From positions 822,038 through 886,037 of the forward strand of contig NZ_JACVAI010000003.1 of NCBI RefSeq assembly GCF_014851765.1: a stretch of 64,000 nt of DNA. Direction: 5' to 3'. The translations under genes were made by a program, and so were the position numbers. The notes below the pieces were generated by a model that saw nothing but the letters and a program-made list of their open reading frames with translations, had not been told where the DNA came from and did no database searches. This DNA comes from Pseudomonas sp. PDM04 (GTDB lineage: Bacteria > Pseudomonadota > Gammaproteobacteria > Pseudomonadales > Pseudomonadaceae). Shown here piece by piece: positions 47,496 to 56,920 of the stretch; within the stretch, counting starts at the first letter, position 1; the number at the start of each line of letters is the position of its first letter.

Positions 47496-48161
47496 ATGGG
47501 CGAACTGTTCAAGAACATTTATTGGGCGGACATCGGCCAGGCGTGCCTCGACACGTTGGCCATGCTCGGCGCCGCCCTCGGTTTTACCGTGCTGCTGGGC
47601 TTGCCCCTGGGCGTGGTGCTGTTCCTCACCGGCAAGCGCCAGTTGCACGAAGCCATCGGGGTTTACCGGGTGCTGTCGGTGCTGGTGAACATGCTGCGCT
47701 CGCTGCCTTTCATCATTTTGCTGATTGTGCTGATTCCCCTGACCACGCTTCTGGTGGGCACGTCGTTGGGTGTTCCCGGGACCATTCCACCGCTGGTGGT
47801 CGGCTGCACGCCGTTCTTCGCCCGATTGGTTGAAACCGCACTGCGCGAGGTCGATCGCGGGGTGGTGGAAGCGACCCAGGCCATGGGCGGCACCACCTGG
47901 CAGATCATCCGCCACACCCTGTTGCCCGAAGCCCGGGGCGGCTTGCTCGCAGCGGTCACGGTGACCGCAATCGTGCTGGTGGACTACACGGCCATGGCCG
48001 GGGTCATCGGCGGCGGTGGCCTGGGCGACCTGGCGATCCGCTACGGCTATCAGCGTTTCCAGACCGACGTGATGGTGGTCACTGTGGTGCTGCTGTTGAT
48101 CCTGGTCCAGGCCCTGCAAATGAGCGGTGACCGTCTGGTGGCGCGCTACAGCCGCCGCTGA
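47496..48161 (+). CDS. metI: Methionine-type ABC transporter permease MetI
   Basis: 221 residues with five or six hydrophobic helices: FTVLLGLPLGVVLFLT, VLVNMLRSLPFIILLIVLIPLTTLLVG, and the EAA loop EVDRGVVEATQAMGGTTWQIIRHTLLPEA that contacts the ATPase, then GGGGLGDLAIRYGYQRF. It should move methionine or a related sulfur compound with MetQ. It follows sfnB by 2 bases. No metN ATPase gene lies in this locus. Confidence 0.88.
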   Translation: MGELFKNIYWADIGQACLDTLAMLGAALGFTVLLGLPLGVVLFLTGKRQLHEAIGVYRVLSVLVNMLRSLPFIILLIVLIPLTTLLVGTSLGVPGTIPPLVVGCTPFFARLVETALREVDRGVVEATQAMGGTTWQIIRHTLLPEARGGLLAAVTVTAIVLVDYTAMAGVIGGGGLGDLAIRYGYQRFQTDVMVVTVVLLLILVQALQMSGDRLVARYSRR

Positions 48162-48252
48162 ACATCCGATTCCCTGATTGAAAGACGCAACGAAAACGAA
48201 CGGGCCCCACGTCCACCCCACGACGGCCACCTTATCTGCCTAGGAGCGCAAC

Positions 48253-49023
48253 ATGAAAAAGACCCTGGCCATTCTGGCTGCCCTTGTGTCGTTGAGCGTT
48301 CACGCCAACGAAAAACTGACGGTCGGTGCGACACCGGTGCCGCACGCCGAAATCCTCGAGTTCGTCAAACCGACCCTGGCCAAGGAAGGCGTGGACCTGA
48401 ACATCAAGGTGTTCACCGACTTCATCCAGCCCAACCAGCAACTGGCGCTGAAAAACCTCGATGCCAATTACTACCAGTACCGGCCGTTTCTCGATGACTA
48501 CAACAAGACCCGTCACACCGACCTGGTGCCGGTGGTGGGCGTGCATATCGAGCCCTTCGGTGCCTATTCGACCAAAATCAAGAACATCGCCGAGCTCAAG
48601 GACGGTGCCAGCGTCTCGATCCCCAACGACCCGGTGAACACCGGTCGTGCGCTGGTGCTGCTGCACGAGGCCGGGCTGATCAAGCTCAAGGACCCGAGCA
48701 ACACCCTGGCGACCCAGCGCGACATCATCGAAAACCCCAAGCACCTGAAGATCCGTGAACTGGAAGGCGCATTGTTGGCACGTTCGGTCAGCCAGGTGGA
48801 CCTGGCGTTCGTGTTCGCCAATTACGCGCTGGAGGCCGGAATCGACACCAACAGCGCGTTGATCGTCGAAAAGGGCAAGAGCCTGTACATCGAATTTCTC
48901 GTGGCCCGCCCGGACAACATCAACGACCCGGGCCTGCAGAAACTGGCCAAGGCGCTGAATTCGGAGGAGGTGCGGCAGTTCATTCTGACCCGCTACAAAG
49001 GTCAGATCGCGCCCGGGTTCTGA
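48253..49023 (+). CDS. metQ: Methionine-type substrate-binding protein MetQ
   Basis: 256 residues, NlpA/MetQ family: KLTVGATPVPHAEILEFVKPTLAKEGVDL, NLDANYYQYRPFLDDYN and SIPNDPVNTGRALVLL are hallmarks. The signal peptide (LAILAALVSLSVHA) has no lipobox cysteine, unlike E. coli MetQ, so this protein should be free in the periplasm. The ATG follows AGGAG (TAGGAGCGCAAC). It is 91 bases after metI, likely the same operon, and is followed by a REPIN. Confidence 0.9.
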   Translation: MKKTLAILAALVSLSVHANEKLTVGATPVPHAEILEFVKPTLAKEGVDLNIKVFTDFIQPNQQLALKNLDANYYQYRPFLDDYNKTRHTDLVPVVGVHIEPFGAYSTKIKNIAELKDGASVSIPNDPVNTGRALVLLHEAGLIKLKDPSNTLATQRDIIENPKHLKIRELEGALLARSVSQVDLAFVFANYALEAGIDTNSALIVEKGKSLYIEFLVARPDNINDPGLQKLAKALNSEEVRQFILTRYKGQIAPGF

Positions 49024-49048
49024 AATTTCGTTGATTTGCATTTGACGC

Positions 49049-49116
49049 CATCGCGAGCAGGCTCGCTCCCACAAGGATTGAAGCAATACCTGTGGGAGCG
49101 GGCTTGCTCGCGAAGG
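49049..49116. repeat. REPIN between metQ and soxR
   Basis: CATCGCGAGCAGGCTCGCTCCCAC and its near-complement GTGGGAGCGGGCTTGCTCGCGAAG, with a spacer of about 20 bases, between convergent genes. Confidence 0.88.
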
Positions 49117-49124
49117 GCGCCACT

Positions 49125-49592
49125 CTATTTCGGATCAGCCCCCGGTTCCAGCAACTGCGGCCCGGCCCCTTGCTCCCCCAGCACATCGCCGAAATTGCGC
49201 AGCGGACATGCCTCCATCGACAGGCACCCGCAGCCAATGCAGCCATTGAGCTTGTCCCGCAGCAAGGTCAGCTGTTGGATTCGCTCATCCAGTTCCCGAC
49301 CCCACTGCGCCGACAGCACCTGCCAATCCGCCGCTGTCGGCGCCCGGTTGTCCGGCAGGGATTGGAGGGCCGCACCAATGTCCGCCAAGGGAATGCCCAG
49401 CCGTTGCGCCACCTTGATCAGCGCCACCCGCCGCAGGACTTCCCGGGGATAACGCCGCTGGTTGCCCTGATTGCGATTGCTTTTGATCAGGCCCCTGGAT
49501 TCATAAAAATGCAGTGCCGTGACGGCCACGCCGCTGCGGGCGGCAAGCTGGCCGACGGTAAGTTCTTTATGCACCTGTTCCGGGGTGATCAT
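49125..49592 (-). CDS. soxR: Redox-sensitive activator SoxR
   Basis: 155 residues, MerR family. The N-terminal helix-turn-helix ([26 protein letters not shown]) is followed by a dimerisation helix and the iron-sulfur cluster motif Cys118-x2-Cys121-x-Cys123-x5-Cys129 ([12 protein letters not shown]), exactly as in SoxR. It senses redox-cycling compounds through its [2Fe-2S] cluster; in pseudomonads it controls efflux and monooxygenase genes rather than soxS. It is divergent from an ABM monooxygenase gene, with a SoxR box in between. Confidence 0.94.
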   Translation of the reverse strand: MITPEQVHKELTVGQLAARSGVAVTALHFYESRGLIKSNRNQGNQRRYPREVLRRVALIKVAQRLGIPLADIGAALQSLPDNRAPTAADWQVLSAQWGRELDERIQQLTLLRDKLNGCIGCGCLSMEACPLRNFGDVLGEQGAGPQLLEPGADPK

Positions 49593-49608
49593 CGAAAATG
49601 CCTCTTGA

Positions 49609-49626
49609 CCTTGACTTAACTAGAGG
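49609..49626 (+). promoter_or_regulatory. SoxR box between soxR and the ABM gene
   Basis: CCTTGACTTAACTAGAGG, an 18-base near-palindrome matching CCTCAAGTTAACTTGAGG at 14 positions. It probably lies in the spacer of the ABM gene promoter, as is usual for MerR-family regulators. Confidence 0.8.
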
Positions 49627-49685
49627 TTTTACCCTGCAGGTCTTCGGATCGCAAGATTCGGCTTACACGTCAGTGGGGACTTTTC

Positions 49686-50047
49686 ATGCAAGCGTCAGAG
49701 AAAAATCGCAGTTTCACCCAGTTGATCGAATTCGAGATCGAACCCCACCAGCAACCGGCCCTGGTATCGGCGTTGTCCCGGCAAACCGAACGCCTGGCCC
49801 AGGGGTACAGCGGTTTCCTGAGTGCGAGTATCCAGGCCAGCGACGATGGCCGACGGGTGCTCAATTACCTGCAATGGCAATCGCGTGAGGCGGGGGAGGC
49901 GGCGTTTCAGAGCTTTGAAAGCGGCGAGCAGGATTTCTGGCAGCTGATTCGCGCCCATCAGGCGAAAACCGTGACGTTCGGCTCGTTCCAGGTGCTGCAC
50001 AGCCTGGAACGCAGCCCGGACGACGCGCTGCACTGCAACCTGGTGAA

Positions 50048-50051
<4 letters not shown>
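49686..50051 (+). CDS. Antibiotic biosynthesis monooxygenase (ABM) domain protein
   Basis: 121 residues, one ABM ferredoxin-like fold: FTQLIEFEIEPHQQPALVSALSRQTERLAQGYSGFLSASI and NYLQWQSREAGEAAFQSFE. Members oxidise quinones or aromatic compounds, often without a cofactor, or degrade haem; the substrate here is unknown. A SoxR box 60 bases upstream and the divergent soxR gene suggest induction by redox-active compounds. The stop overlaps the sfnR stop region by 4 bases (convergent). Confidence 0.82.
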
Positions 50052-51166
<1,115 letters not shown>

Positions 51167-51175
51167 GTAGGCAAA

Positions 51176-52363
51176 TTATGAATAGAAAGTCGGAATCGGC
51201 AGGGACTGGTTCAGCGCCCAATCGCCCAGTTCATGGAGTTTGTAATCCACCGGGTCGTGCAGGGTCTGTGTGCGCAGGTTGCGCCAGTGGCGGTCCAGGC
51301 GCAGCGAGGCGTGAGTCGAGCGCGCGCCGGTCACTTCGAACAGCCGGCTACAGAGTTCCAGGCCGTTTCGGGTGGCGGCGACCTTGGCGGTGGCGATCGC
51401 CGTGGCGAGGTGGCCGCGCTCTTCGGCGCTGAGGCCGGGGCCTTTCGCCCAGGCCTTGTCGAGCAGCTCGGCGGCGCGTTCCACCAGCAACCGAACGCCT
51501 TCGAGCGCGACCCAGAACTCGCCGTAATGGCCGAGCACATAAGGGTCCTGGCGCACGTCCTGGGTGTTGGATTTATGCCATGGGCGGGTTTCGGTGAGGG
51601 TGTATTGTCGCGCTTCTTCGAAAGCGCCTTCGGCAATGCCGAGGAACATGTGGGTGAAGGTCAGCTGCGCGATCAACGGCCGCAGGCAGGCAAACGGTGT
51701 GCTCAATGGGCCCGGATCGAGCAGCAGTTCCGACTCCTCGACCCGCACCCGCTCGAACGAGGCGCTGCCGCTGTCGGTCTGGCGCTGGCCCATGTTGTTC
51801 CAGTCGTTGTGCAAGGTGATGCCGCTGCGACCGCTGGGGATGGCCGCAATCAGCAGCTTGCCGCCCGCGCTTTCGTCGACGGCCGAGGCGATCAGCATTT
51901 GCGAATCGCTGGCGCCGGAGCAGAAGCTCTTCTTGCCGGAAAACTCACGCCAGCCGCCGAGGTCCTTGACCACGGTGCGGGTGTCCAGCGGGTTGAGGGC
52001 GTTCCCCCAGAACCAGTTCTTGCGTGCGGTCTGTTCGAACCAGGGCTGCCATTGCTCGGGGCGGGCGAACAGGCGCACGGTGGCGAGCATCAGGTGATGG
52101 AAGCCGAAGACGTGGGCAATCGAGCTGTCGACCTTGGCGAACTCGCGCACGATGTTCAGGGTGTCACTCCAGCTGGCGCCGAGGCCGCCGTACTGGGTGG
52201 GAATGCTCAAGGCCAGCAGGCCGCTGTCGCGCAAGGCGTCACGTTCGGCTTTCGGCGTACCGCCGCGCTCGTCGCGTTCGACAGCCGTCAGGGCAAACTC
52301 GGCGGCCAGTCGGCGGGCGGTTTGCAGGGGGGATATCAGGGCGCTTTGCGGCTTGGCAGTCAC
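51176..52363 (-). CDS. msuC: Methanesulfinate monooxygenase MsuC
   Basis: 395 residues, acyl-CoA dehydrogenase/DszC-like flavin monooxygenase: IPTQYGGLGASWSDTLNIVREFAK, FSGKKSFCSGASDSQ, NDWNNMGQRQTDSGSA and FEVTGARSTHASLRLDRHWRNLRTQTLHDP. MsuC oxidises methanesulfinate to methanesulfonate with FMNH2 supplied by MsuE, and MsuD then removes sulfite. A GTG start at 52363 is used, with GAGGAA upstream; the longer frame to 52411 would translate part of a REP-like hairpin. Paralogous to sfnB in this window. Confidence 0.87.
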   Translation of the reverse strand: MTAKPQSALISPLQTARRLAAEFALTAVERDERGGTPKAERDALRDSGLLALSIPTQYGGLGASWSDTLNIVREFAKVDSSIAHVFGFHHLMLATVRLFARPEQWQPWFEQTARKNWFWGNALNPLDTRTVVKDLGGWREFSGKKSFCSGASDSQMLIASAVDESAGGKLLIAAIPSGRSGITLHNDWNNMGQRQTDSGSASFERVRVEESELLLDPGPLSTPFACLRPLIAQLTFTHMFLGIAEGAFEEARQYTLTETRPWHKSNTQDVRQDPYVLGHYGEFWVALEGVRLLVERAAELLDKAWAKGPGLSAEERGHLATAIATAKVAATRNGLELCSRLFEVTGARSTHASLRLDRHWRNLRTQTLHDPVDYKLHELGDWALNQSLPIPTFYS

Positions 52364-52393
52364 GCGGGGTTCCTCAATGAATTTGGCGCGATC

Positions 52394-52423
52394 CCCTGTC
52401 GGAGCGAGCAAGCTCCGACAGGG
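52394..52423. repeat. REP-like hairpin between msuD and msuC
   Basis: CCCTGTCGGAGC and its exact complement with a 6-base loop GAGCAA, inside the operon. It lacks a T-run, so it is more likely an mRNA-stability or attenuation structure than a full terminator. Confidence 0.7.
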
Positions 52424-52434
52424 TTTGGCGTGGG

Positions 52435-53580
52435 TCAGGCCGTGGCTTTGGCGGGCAGCACGTCGTTGGCGATCATTTCGCCGAACGGCCCTGTGAGGTT
52501 GGTGACACCGCGCCCCGCCAGGCTCGCGTAGGGTTCGGGCAGCAGTGGGAACACCAGCTCGGCGAAGCGATAGGCTTCTTCGAGGTGCGGGTAGCCGGAG
52601 AAGATGAAGCTCTCGATTCCCAGGTCCGCGTATTCCTTGATGCGTGCCGCCACCTGTTGCGGATCACCCACCAGCGCCGTCCCTGCACCGCCGCGCACCA
52701 GGCCGACGCCGGCCCACAGGTTGGGGGAGATTTCCAGATTGTCACGGCGGCCGTCATGCAGCGCCGCCATGCGCCGCTGGCCTTCGGAGTCGAAACGCGA
52801 GAACGACTTCTGCGCCGCCGCGATGGTCTCGTCGCTGATGTGTTCGATCAGCTTGTCCGCGGCTTTCCAGGCGTCTTCGGCCGTCTCGCGAACGATCACG
52901 TGCAAACGAATCCCGAACTTCACCGTGCGCCCGTGACGGGCGGCGCGCTCGCGCACATCGGCGAGCTTCTGCGCCACGGCCGCCGGTGGTTCGCCCCAGG
53001 TCAGGTAGACATCGACCTGCTCGGCGGCGAGGTCATGGGCGGCTTCGGACGATCCGCCGAAGTACAGCGGTGGATAGGGTTTCTGCACCGGTGGATACAG
53101 CGCCTTGGCGTTCTGTACCTGCAGATGCTTGCCTTCGAAGTCCACCGCTTCGCCTTGCAACACGCGACGCCAGATCCTGAGGAATTCATCGGTGACTTCG
53201 TAACGTTCGCCATGATCGAGGAAAATCCCGTCGCCGCGGTTTTCGTCCGGGTCACCGCCGGTCACCACGTTGATCAGCAAGCGGCCGCCCGACAGGCGAT
53301 CCAGGGTCGCGGCCATGCGCGCGGAAACGGTTGGCGAAATGATCCCAGGGCGAATCGCCACCAGGTAGCGCAGGCGTTCGGTCAGGGGCACCAGGGCCGA
53401 AGCGATGACCCATGAGTCCTCGCAGGAGCGCCCGGTGGGAATCAGTACGCCGTGGTAACCGAGGCTGTCGGCGGCCTGCGCCACCTGTTTCAGGTAGTTG
53501 AGGGTCACCGGGCGTGCGCCTTGGGTGGTGCCCAGGTAATGGCCGTCGCCGTGGGTCGGCAGGAACCAGAAAACATCCAT
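52435..53580 (-). CDS. msuD: FMNH2-dependent methanesulfonate monooxygenase MsuD
   Basis: 381 residues, bacterial luciferase-like SsuD family: [82 protein letters not shown] and [23 protein letters not shown]. It splits methanesulfonate (and other alkanesulfonates) into aldehyde and sulfite using reduced FMN and oxygen. It sits 10 bases after msuE. SsuD is the close relative; the msuE and msuC neighbours favour MsuD. Confidence 0.9.
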   Translation of the reverse strand: MDVFWFLPTHGDGHYLGTTQGARPVTLNYLKQVAQAADSLGYHGVLIPTGRSCEDSWVIASALVPLTERLRYLVAIRPGIISPTVSARMAATLDRLSGGRLLINVVTGGDPDENRGDGIFLDHGERYEVTDEFLRIWRRVLQGEAVDFEGKHLQVQNAKALYPPVQKPYPPLYFGGSSEAAHDLAAEQVDVYLTWGEPPAAVAQKLADVRERAARHGRTVKFGIRLHVIVRETAEDAWKAADKLIEHISDETIAAAQKSFSRFDSEGQRRMAALHDGRRDNLEISPNLWAGVGLVRGGAGTALVGDPQQVAARIKEYADLGIESFIFSGYPHLEEAYRFAELVFPLLPEPYASLAGRGVTNLTGPFGEMIANDVLPAKATA

Positions 53581-53590
53581 GAAGAAGTCC

Positions 53591-54157
53591 TTAAGCGATT
53601 TTCAGCAGATTGTTGGGGTGCACGCCGAACAACGGCGCAGCGCGTTCTGCAGCAAGACGAATGCGGGCCTTCAAGGGCTCACTGGTTATTTGATAATTGG
53701 CGAAATCGGCCTCGGTGGCGTAGACCCCGATGGGCAGGGTCAGGGCCTGGAAGAAACTGAAAAGCGGACGCAACTGATGATCGAGAACCAGCGCATGGCG
53801 TTCGCTGCCACCGGTGGCAGCGAGCAGCACCGGCGTGTTGATCAGGGCGTTGAGGTCGATCAGGTCGAACAGATGCTTGAGCAGTCCCGGGTAGGAGCCG
53901 CGATAGACCGGGGCCGCGACGATCAGCAGGTCGGCGGTCTCGATGGCTTGCAACTGCGCCTCGATGTCGGCCGCCAGTTCCTGACGAGACAGGGCGGCGC
54001 CCAGTGGGCGAGCGATATCGCCCAGTTCGATCAGCGTGCTTTCGATCGGTAATTGCCCGGCCAGTTCGGCCAACAACGCCTGGGTCAGTACCAGGGTGCG
54101 GGACGGACGCCAGGTTCCGCCGGAAAGGGCGACGACTTTCAATGGACGCGACATCAT
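53591..54157 (-). CDS. msuE: NAD(P)H:FMN reductase MsuE
   Basis: 188 residues, flavodoxin-like FMN reductase: [81 protein letters not shown]. It supplies FMNH2 to MsuD and MsuC. Two adjacent ATGs (54157, 54154) follow AAGGA; the second has slightly better spacing. It is the first gene of msuEDC-sfnR, with a sigma-54 promoter and symmetric activator sites upstream. Confidence 0.92.
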   Translation of the reverse strand: MMSRPLKVVALSGGTWRPSRTLVLTQALLAELAGQLPIESTLIELGDIARPLGAALSRQELAADIEAQLQAIETADLLIVAAPVYRGSYPGLLKHLFDLIDLNALINTPVLLAATGGSERHALVLDHQLRPLFSFFQALTLPIGVYATEADFANYQITSEPLKARIRLAAERAAPLFGVHPNNLLKIA

Positions 54158-54210
54158 CAGTTCCTTTTTAAACAGTTGCTCGGGGAGCAGTGAATAGTCA
54201 CAGGGCTTGA

Positions 54211-54225
54211 GCAAGAGCTGTACCA
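54211..54225 (-). promoter_or_regulatory. Sigma-54 promoter of msuEDC-sfnR
   Basis: On the minus strand TGGTACAGCTCTTGC: GG, 10 bases, GC, one mismatch to TGGCAC-N5-TTGC. It predicts a start near 54199, giving a leader of about 42 bases before msuE. Confidence 0.78.
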
Positions 54226-54275
54226 AACCGCCAGGCCCAGGTATTGCGTGGCCTGCGACGCACCGACGGCTGCGC

Positions 54276-54342
54276 ACTGTTGGTTTTTCGGGACTGTTTG
54301 TTGAATGACTGTTGCCTGGCGAACAGTTGCGTGGGCAACAGT
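54276..54342 (-). promoter_or_regulatory. Nested activator palindrome upstream of msuE (probable SfnR sites)
   Basis: Inner palindrome ACTGTT-N8-AACAGT at 54308-54327. Outer half sites ACTGTT at 54293-54298 and AACAGT at 54337-54342 share the same centre, each 9 bases outside the inner ones. A further ACTGTT lies at 54276. The inner core edge is 84 bases from the -24 GG. An extra AACAGT is at 54171. The remaining bases to 54555 are AT-rich and hold no gene that I can support. Confidence 0.75.
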
Positions 54343-54555
54343 TGGTTCAGGTGTTGGGATTGTTATAAAGCCTTACGCTTATTCCTCAAAATACGATAAA
54401 TAAATATTTATAGATCTTTAGTGAATATATAACCGCGAAGACCCAGTCATTGGGAAAAGTCGATAGCCACTATCGAAACCGTTGATTTCTGCCCGTCTGT
54501 GGGCGCGAGTAGCCTGTGTTCATTGCCCCGAACCCAGATGCCAGGACGCCTTATC

Positions 54556-54825
54556 ATGAAAACGCTACTCACCCCTTTCTTGCTGCTCGCGGTCACCGTT
54601 CTTGCCGGATGTGCCAGCCATGTATCCCCGGAATTGCGCCCCTATACGGCCGAGGAAACCCGGGAACTGGCGCTGGAGGCGTTGAACCGTCGTGGTTTGT
54701 CGTTCGACGAATACCACGCGAAAAAAGCCGAATTGCTCGGCCAGCCACAGAAAACCTACGGTTTCGATAAGCAGGGTGAGATGAGCGCCGAACGTGCCGT
54801 CCAACTGCATGGCCGTCCCAGCTGA
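54556..54825 (+). CDS. Small putative lipoprotein
   Basis: 89 residues. A lipoprotein signal peptide (LLTPFLLLAVTVLAGC, lipidated Cys19) is followed by a short polar domain, PYTAEETRELALEALNRRGLSFDEYHAKKAELLGQPQ. Its acidic/basic helices suggest a helical hairpin. I do not recognise a named family. Start ATG 54556 is chosen because the signal peptide begins there; the frame is open to 54499. Confidence 0.72.
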   Translation: MKTLLTPFLLLAVTVLAGCASHVSPELRPYTAEETRELALEALNRRGLSFDEYHAKKAELLGQPQKTYGFDKQGEMSAERAVQLHGRPS

Positions 54826-54923
54826 GCGACTGTACCGCCCGAAGTTTCGCTCAACTGTCCATGGGTTTCCGGGGTGGCGTGCGATAGGGTCGATACCTGA
54901 CCGACCCTGATGGACTGCCACCG

Positions 54924-55538
54924 ATGACGCTTTCGCTCGACCTGCTGCTGGGCTTTGCCCTGTTTGCGCTTGTCACTTCGATCACTCCCGGCCCGAACAA
55001 CACCATGTTGCTGGCATCGGGCGTGAACTTCGGCTTTAACCGCACCATCCCCCATATGCTCGGTATTACCTGCGGTTTCTTTTCGCTGGTGGTGGCGGTG
55101 GGTTTCGGCCTGGGCGCGGTGTTCCAGACCTACCCGTTGCTGTACACCGTGTTGCGATATGTCGGCGCGGCGTATTTGTTGTACCTGGCGTGGAAAATCG
55201 CCCGTTCCGGTCCGGTTTCCGACGGTGAGTCTAGGCAGGGCAAGCCGATCAGCTACCTGGGCGCCGCCGCGTTCCAGTGGGTCAACCCCAAGGCCTGGAT
55301 CATGGCGATCGGTGCCATCAGCACCTACACGCCGATGCAGGGCTATTTCACCAACGTCATCGTGATCGCGGCGGTGTTTGCCGTGATCAACCTGCCGAGC
55401 GTCGGCGTCTGGGCGGCGTGCGGCACGCTGTTGCGCAATGTGCTCAAGGATCGCCGCTGGTTGCGCCTGTTCAACTGGGGCATGGCCGCGCTGCTGGTGG
55501 TTTCGCTGTATCCGCTGTTGCTGGAAAGTTTTAGCTGA
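54924..55538 (+). CDS. LysE/RhtB-family amino-acid exporter
   Basis: 204 residues with about six helices: LLGFALFALVTSITPGPNNTMLLASGVNFGF (the family TPGPNN motif), GITCGFFSLVVAVGFGLGAVF, YLLYLAWKIARSG and FQWVNPKAWIMAIGAIS. It exports amino acids or related metabolites across the inner membrane; the substrate is unknown. No partner gene is close. Confidence 0.88.
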   Translation: MTLSLDLLLGFALFALVTSITPGPNNTMLLASGVNFGFNRTIPHMLGITCGFFSLVVAVGFGLGAVFQTYPLLYTVLRYVGAAYLLYLAWKIARSGPVSDGESRQGKPISYLGAAAFQWVNPKAWIMAIGAISTYTPMQGYFTNVIVIAAVFAVINLPSVGVWAACGTLLRNVLKDRRWLRLFNWGMAALLVVSLYPLLLESFS

Positions 55539-55699
55539 CGCATTGCTTCAACCCCTTGCCCGATGCCTGTTAAGCTCGCCCTCAGGAGCGTTCCTACGCA
55601 CTTTTAAATGAAGTCGTACTTCCTTTACGCATCCGATCGGGTATTGCTGGTGCACCGAATTCCGGCACTCGATCCCGGAACAAGCTCTGCGAGTCTTTT

Positions 55700-56860
55700 A
55701 TGAATAAACGTCCGTTGTATTTCGACTACGCCGCCACCACGCCGGTGGATGAGCGAGTCATTCAGGTGATGGTCGAGTGTCTGGGGTTTGCCGGCAATTT
55801 CGGCAACCCGGCGTCCAGCTCCCATGCATTCGGCCAGCAGGCCCGGCAAACGGTCGAGCGGGCGCGCCAGCAAGTGGCCGAACTGGTCGGAGCCGATGCG
55901 TCGCAGATCGTCTGGACATCCGGCGCCACCGAGTCCAATAACCTCGCCCTCAAGGGCGTGGCCCAGGCCCGCGGGGTGTCCGGCGGCCACATCATTACCA
56001 GTCAGATCGAGCACAAGGCGATTCTCGACACGGCCAGGCAATTGCAGGACAGCGGCATTGCCGTGACCTACCTGGTGCCGGATGCGCAAGGGTTGATCAC
56101 CGCGCAAGCCGTCAGCGAGGCAATGCGCGAAGACACCTTCCTGGTGTCGTTGATGCTGGTCAACAACGAACTGGGCACGGTGAATGACATCGCCGCCATT
56201 GGCGAAGTCGTGCGCGCCCGCGACGGGTTGTTTCATGTCGATGCCGCGCAGGGCGCGGGGAAAGTCCCGATCGACCTGGCTCGATTGCCGGTGGACCTGA
56301 TGTCCTTCTCGGCGCACAAGCTCTATGGCCCCAAGGGCATCGGCGCGCTGTATGTCGGGCCCCGCGCCCGTGAGCGCGTGCTGGCGCAGATTCACGGTGG
56401 CGGCCATGAAGGCGGTTTGCGTTCCGGTACGCTGGCGACCCATCAAATTGCCGCCATGGGCGTGGCTTTCGCGTTGGCGGCACAAGTGTTCGATGAAGAG
56501 AAGGCCACCATCGTGCGTCTGCGCCAGCGCTTGCTCGATTCGCTGCTGAGTCTGCCCGGGGTTCGGCTCAATGGCAGCCCGACCCAGCGCATTCCTCATA
56601 CCCTGAGCCTGACCTTCGGCGAAGGCGAGTTCAATCCGGCGGCGTTGAGTGCCTCGATCGCGTTTTCCGCGACCTCGGCCTGCAACTCCGCGAGCAATTC
56701 ACCTTCCCACGTGTTGCTGGCCCTGGGGCATGATGCCCGTTCGGCGAGTCGCACCGTGCGCTTGAGCCTGGGTCGTTTCACCACCGAGCAGGACATCGAC
56801 CAGGCGGTACAACTGATTAAAGCCAACTGCGCCAGTGCTCCGGCATTCTGGGCGACGTGA
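55700..56860 (+). CDS. Cysteine desulfurase (class V aminotransferase)
   Basis: 386 residues, NifS/IscS-like: YFDYAATTPVDERV, TSGATESNNLALKG, SQIEHKAIL, HVDAAQGAGK (PLP Asp), the Schiff-base lysine Lys207 in SFSAHKLYGPKG and GGGHEGGLRSGTL. The active-site loop has Cys328 in SATSACNSASNSPSHVLLALG. It probably takes sulfur from cysteine as a persulfide for cofactor assembly. No isc or suf genes are near and the C-terminus is short, so it is a lone paralogue rather than the housekeeping IscS. Confidence 0.87.
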   Translation: MNKRPLYFDYAATTPVDERVIQVMVECLGFAGNFGNPASSSHAFGQQARQTVERARQQVAELVGADASQIVWTSGATESNNLALKGVAQARGVSGGHIITSQIEHKAILDTARQLQDSGIAVTYLVPDAQGLITAQAVSEAMREDTFLVSLMLVNNELGTVNDIAAIGEVVRARDGLFHVDAAQGAGKVPIDLARLPVDLMSFSAHKLYGPKGIGALYVGPRARERVLAQIHGGGHEGGLRSGTLATHQIAAMGVAFALAAQVFDEEKATIVRLRQRLLDSLLSLPGVRLNGSPTQRIPHTLSLTFGEGEFNPAALSASIAFSATSACNSASNSPSHVLLALGHDARSASRTVRLSLGRFTTEQDIDQAVQLIKANCASAPAFWAT

Positions 56861-56866
56861 GCTTGA

Positions 56867-56888
56867 AGTGCCGACGCCGATCGGCACT
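56867..56888 (+). other. Hairpin between the cysteine desulfurase and aminopeptidase genes
   Basis: AGTGCCGA pairs with TCGGCACT across a 6-base loop, 6 bases after the desulfurase stop. No T-run follows, so it is a weak candidate for a transcript end. Confidence 0.4.
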
Positions 56889-56920
56889 CGACAATAATGA
56901 TGAAGTGGTTAGCAGGAGAC

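Noticed and set aside
54360..54480. AT-rich stretch as a possible transferred segment or origin
   Set aside because: It is short, flanked by ordinary Pseudomonas genes, and lies in an intergenic promoter region with no repeats or mobility genes.
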